Below, in pieces: positions 4,974-5,007 of a DNA stretch of 5,007 nt; the stretch's first letter is position 1; each line of letters begins with the position of its first letter. The position numbers and the translations under genes are program-made. The notes below the pieces were generated by a model that saw only the letters and a program-made list of their open reading frames with translations, searched no databases and was not told where the DNA came from. The stretch comes from Treponema sp. (GTDB taxonomy: Bacteria > Spirochaetota > Spirochaetia > Treponematales > Treponemataceae): positions 1-5,007 of the forward strand of contig JAEDFA010000083.1 of assembly GCA_016293005.1 (NCBI GenBank), read 5' to 3'.

Positions 4974-5007
4974 ATGTTAGAAACAGGAACAAAGGCACCG
5001 GATTTTG
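4974..5007 (+). CDS. Peroxiredoxin (AhpC/TSA family, probably Bcp/PrxQ type), 5' end only
   Basis: Only 11 codons are in the window: MLETGTKAPDF. The G-x-K-A-P-D-F pattern directly after a short start is typical of thioredoxin-dependent thiol peroxidases of the Bcp/PrxQ group, which reduce hydroperoxides in the cytoplasm. The catalytic cysteine would lie beyond the window end, so neither the subfamily nor the catalytic residues can be confirmed. ATG 4974 is well supported by AAGGAG. Another thioredoxin-fold protein with the same opening, such as a TlpA-like protein or another peroxiredoxin class, remains possible. Confidence 0.7.
   Translation, partial: MLETGTKAPDF

Noticed and set aside
1..5007. 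A mobile element, CRISPR array, phage or defence cassette
   Set aside because: All long frames are housekeeping or secreted-enzyme genes. There are no transposase motifs, no spaced long repeats, and no attachment-site duplication of either tRNA 3' end within the window.

Overview
The window (about 36% GC by eye, A/T-rich spacers, many A-runs) looks like a bacterial chromosomal core region. The best fit is a spirochaete of the genus Treponema. This rests on recalled resemblance of the secreted GH3 protein and the release factor to treponemal homologues, on the GC level, and on two tRNA genes without an encoded CCA end. The genus is an inference; the gene identities are firm.

Layout. Positions 1-54 are the 3' part of a tRNA-Val(UAC) gene on the + strand, closed by a strong intrinsic terminator (54-89). 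After a short T-rich promoter region, three + strand genes lie head to tail: prfA (release factor RF1, 160-1248), prmC (RF glutamine methyltransferase, 1255-2157) and a DTW-domain tRNA aminocarboxypropyltransferase of the TapT type (2154-2858). Gaps are 6 nt and then a 4-nt ATGA overlap, so this is very probably one operon for translation termination and tRNA modification. PrmC methylates the GGQ glutamine of the RF1 made just upstream. The DTW enzyme modifies U47 of tRNAs, and the tRNA-Val at the window start carries U47.

A convergent gene follows on the - strand: a 562-aa exported GH3 (NagZ-like) beta-N-acetylhexosaminidase (2891-4579) that starts at TTG. Upstream of it, also on the - strand, is tRNA-Cys(GCA) (4675-4745) with its own terminator and a near-consensus promoter. 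A spacer of about 230 bp then leads to the first 11 codons of a + strand peroxiredoxin gene (from 4974). That spacer contains direct repeats and a 7-codon leader ORF.

No mobile element, CRISPR array, phage gene or defence system was found. The observations most worth checking are regulatory: a near-leaderless prfA mRNA, the mini-ORF abutting the peroxiredoxin start, and the direct repeats in the divergent spacer.
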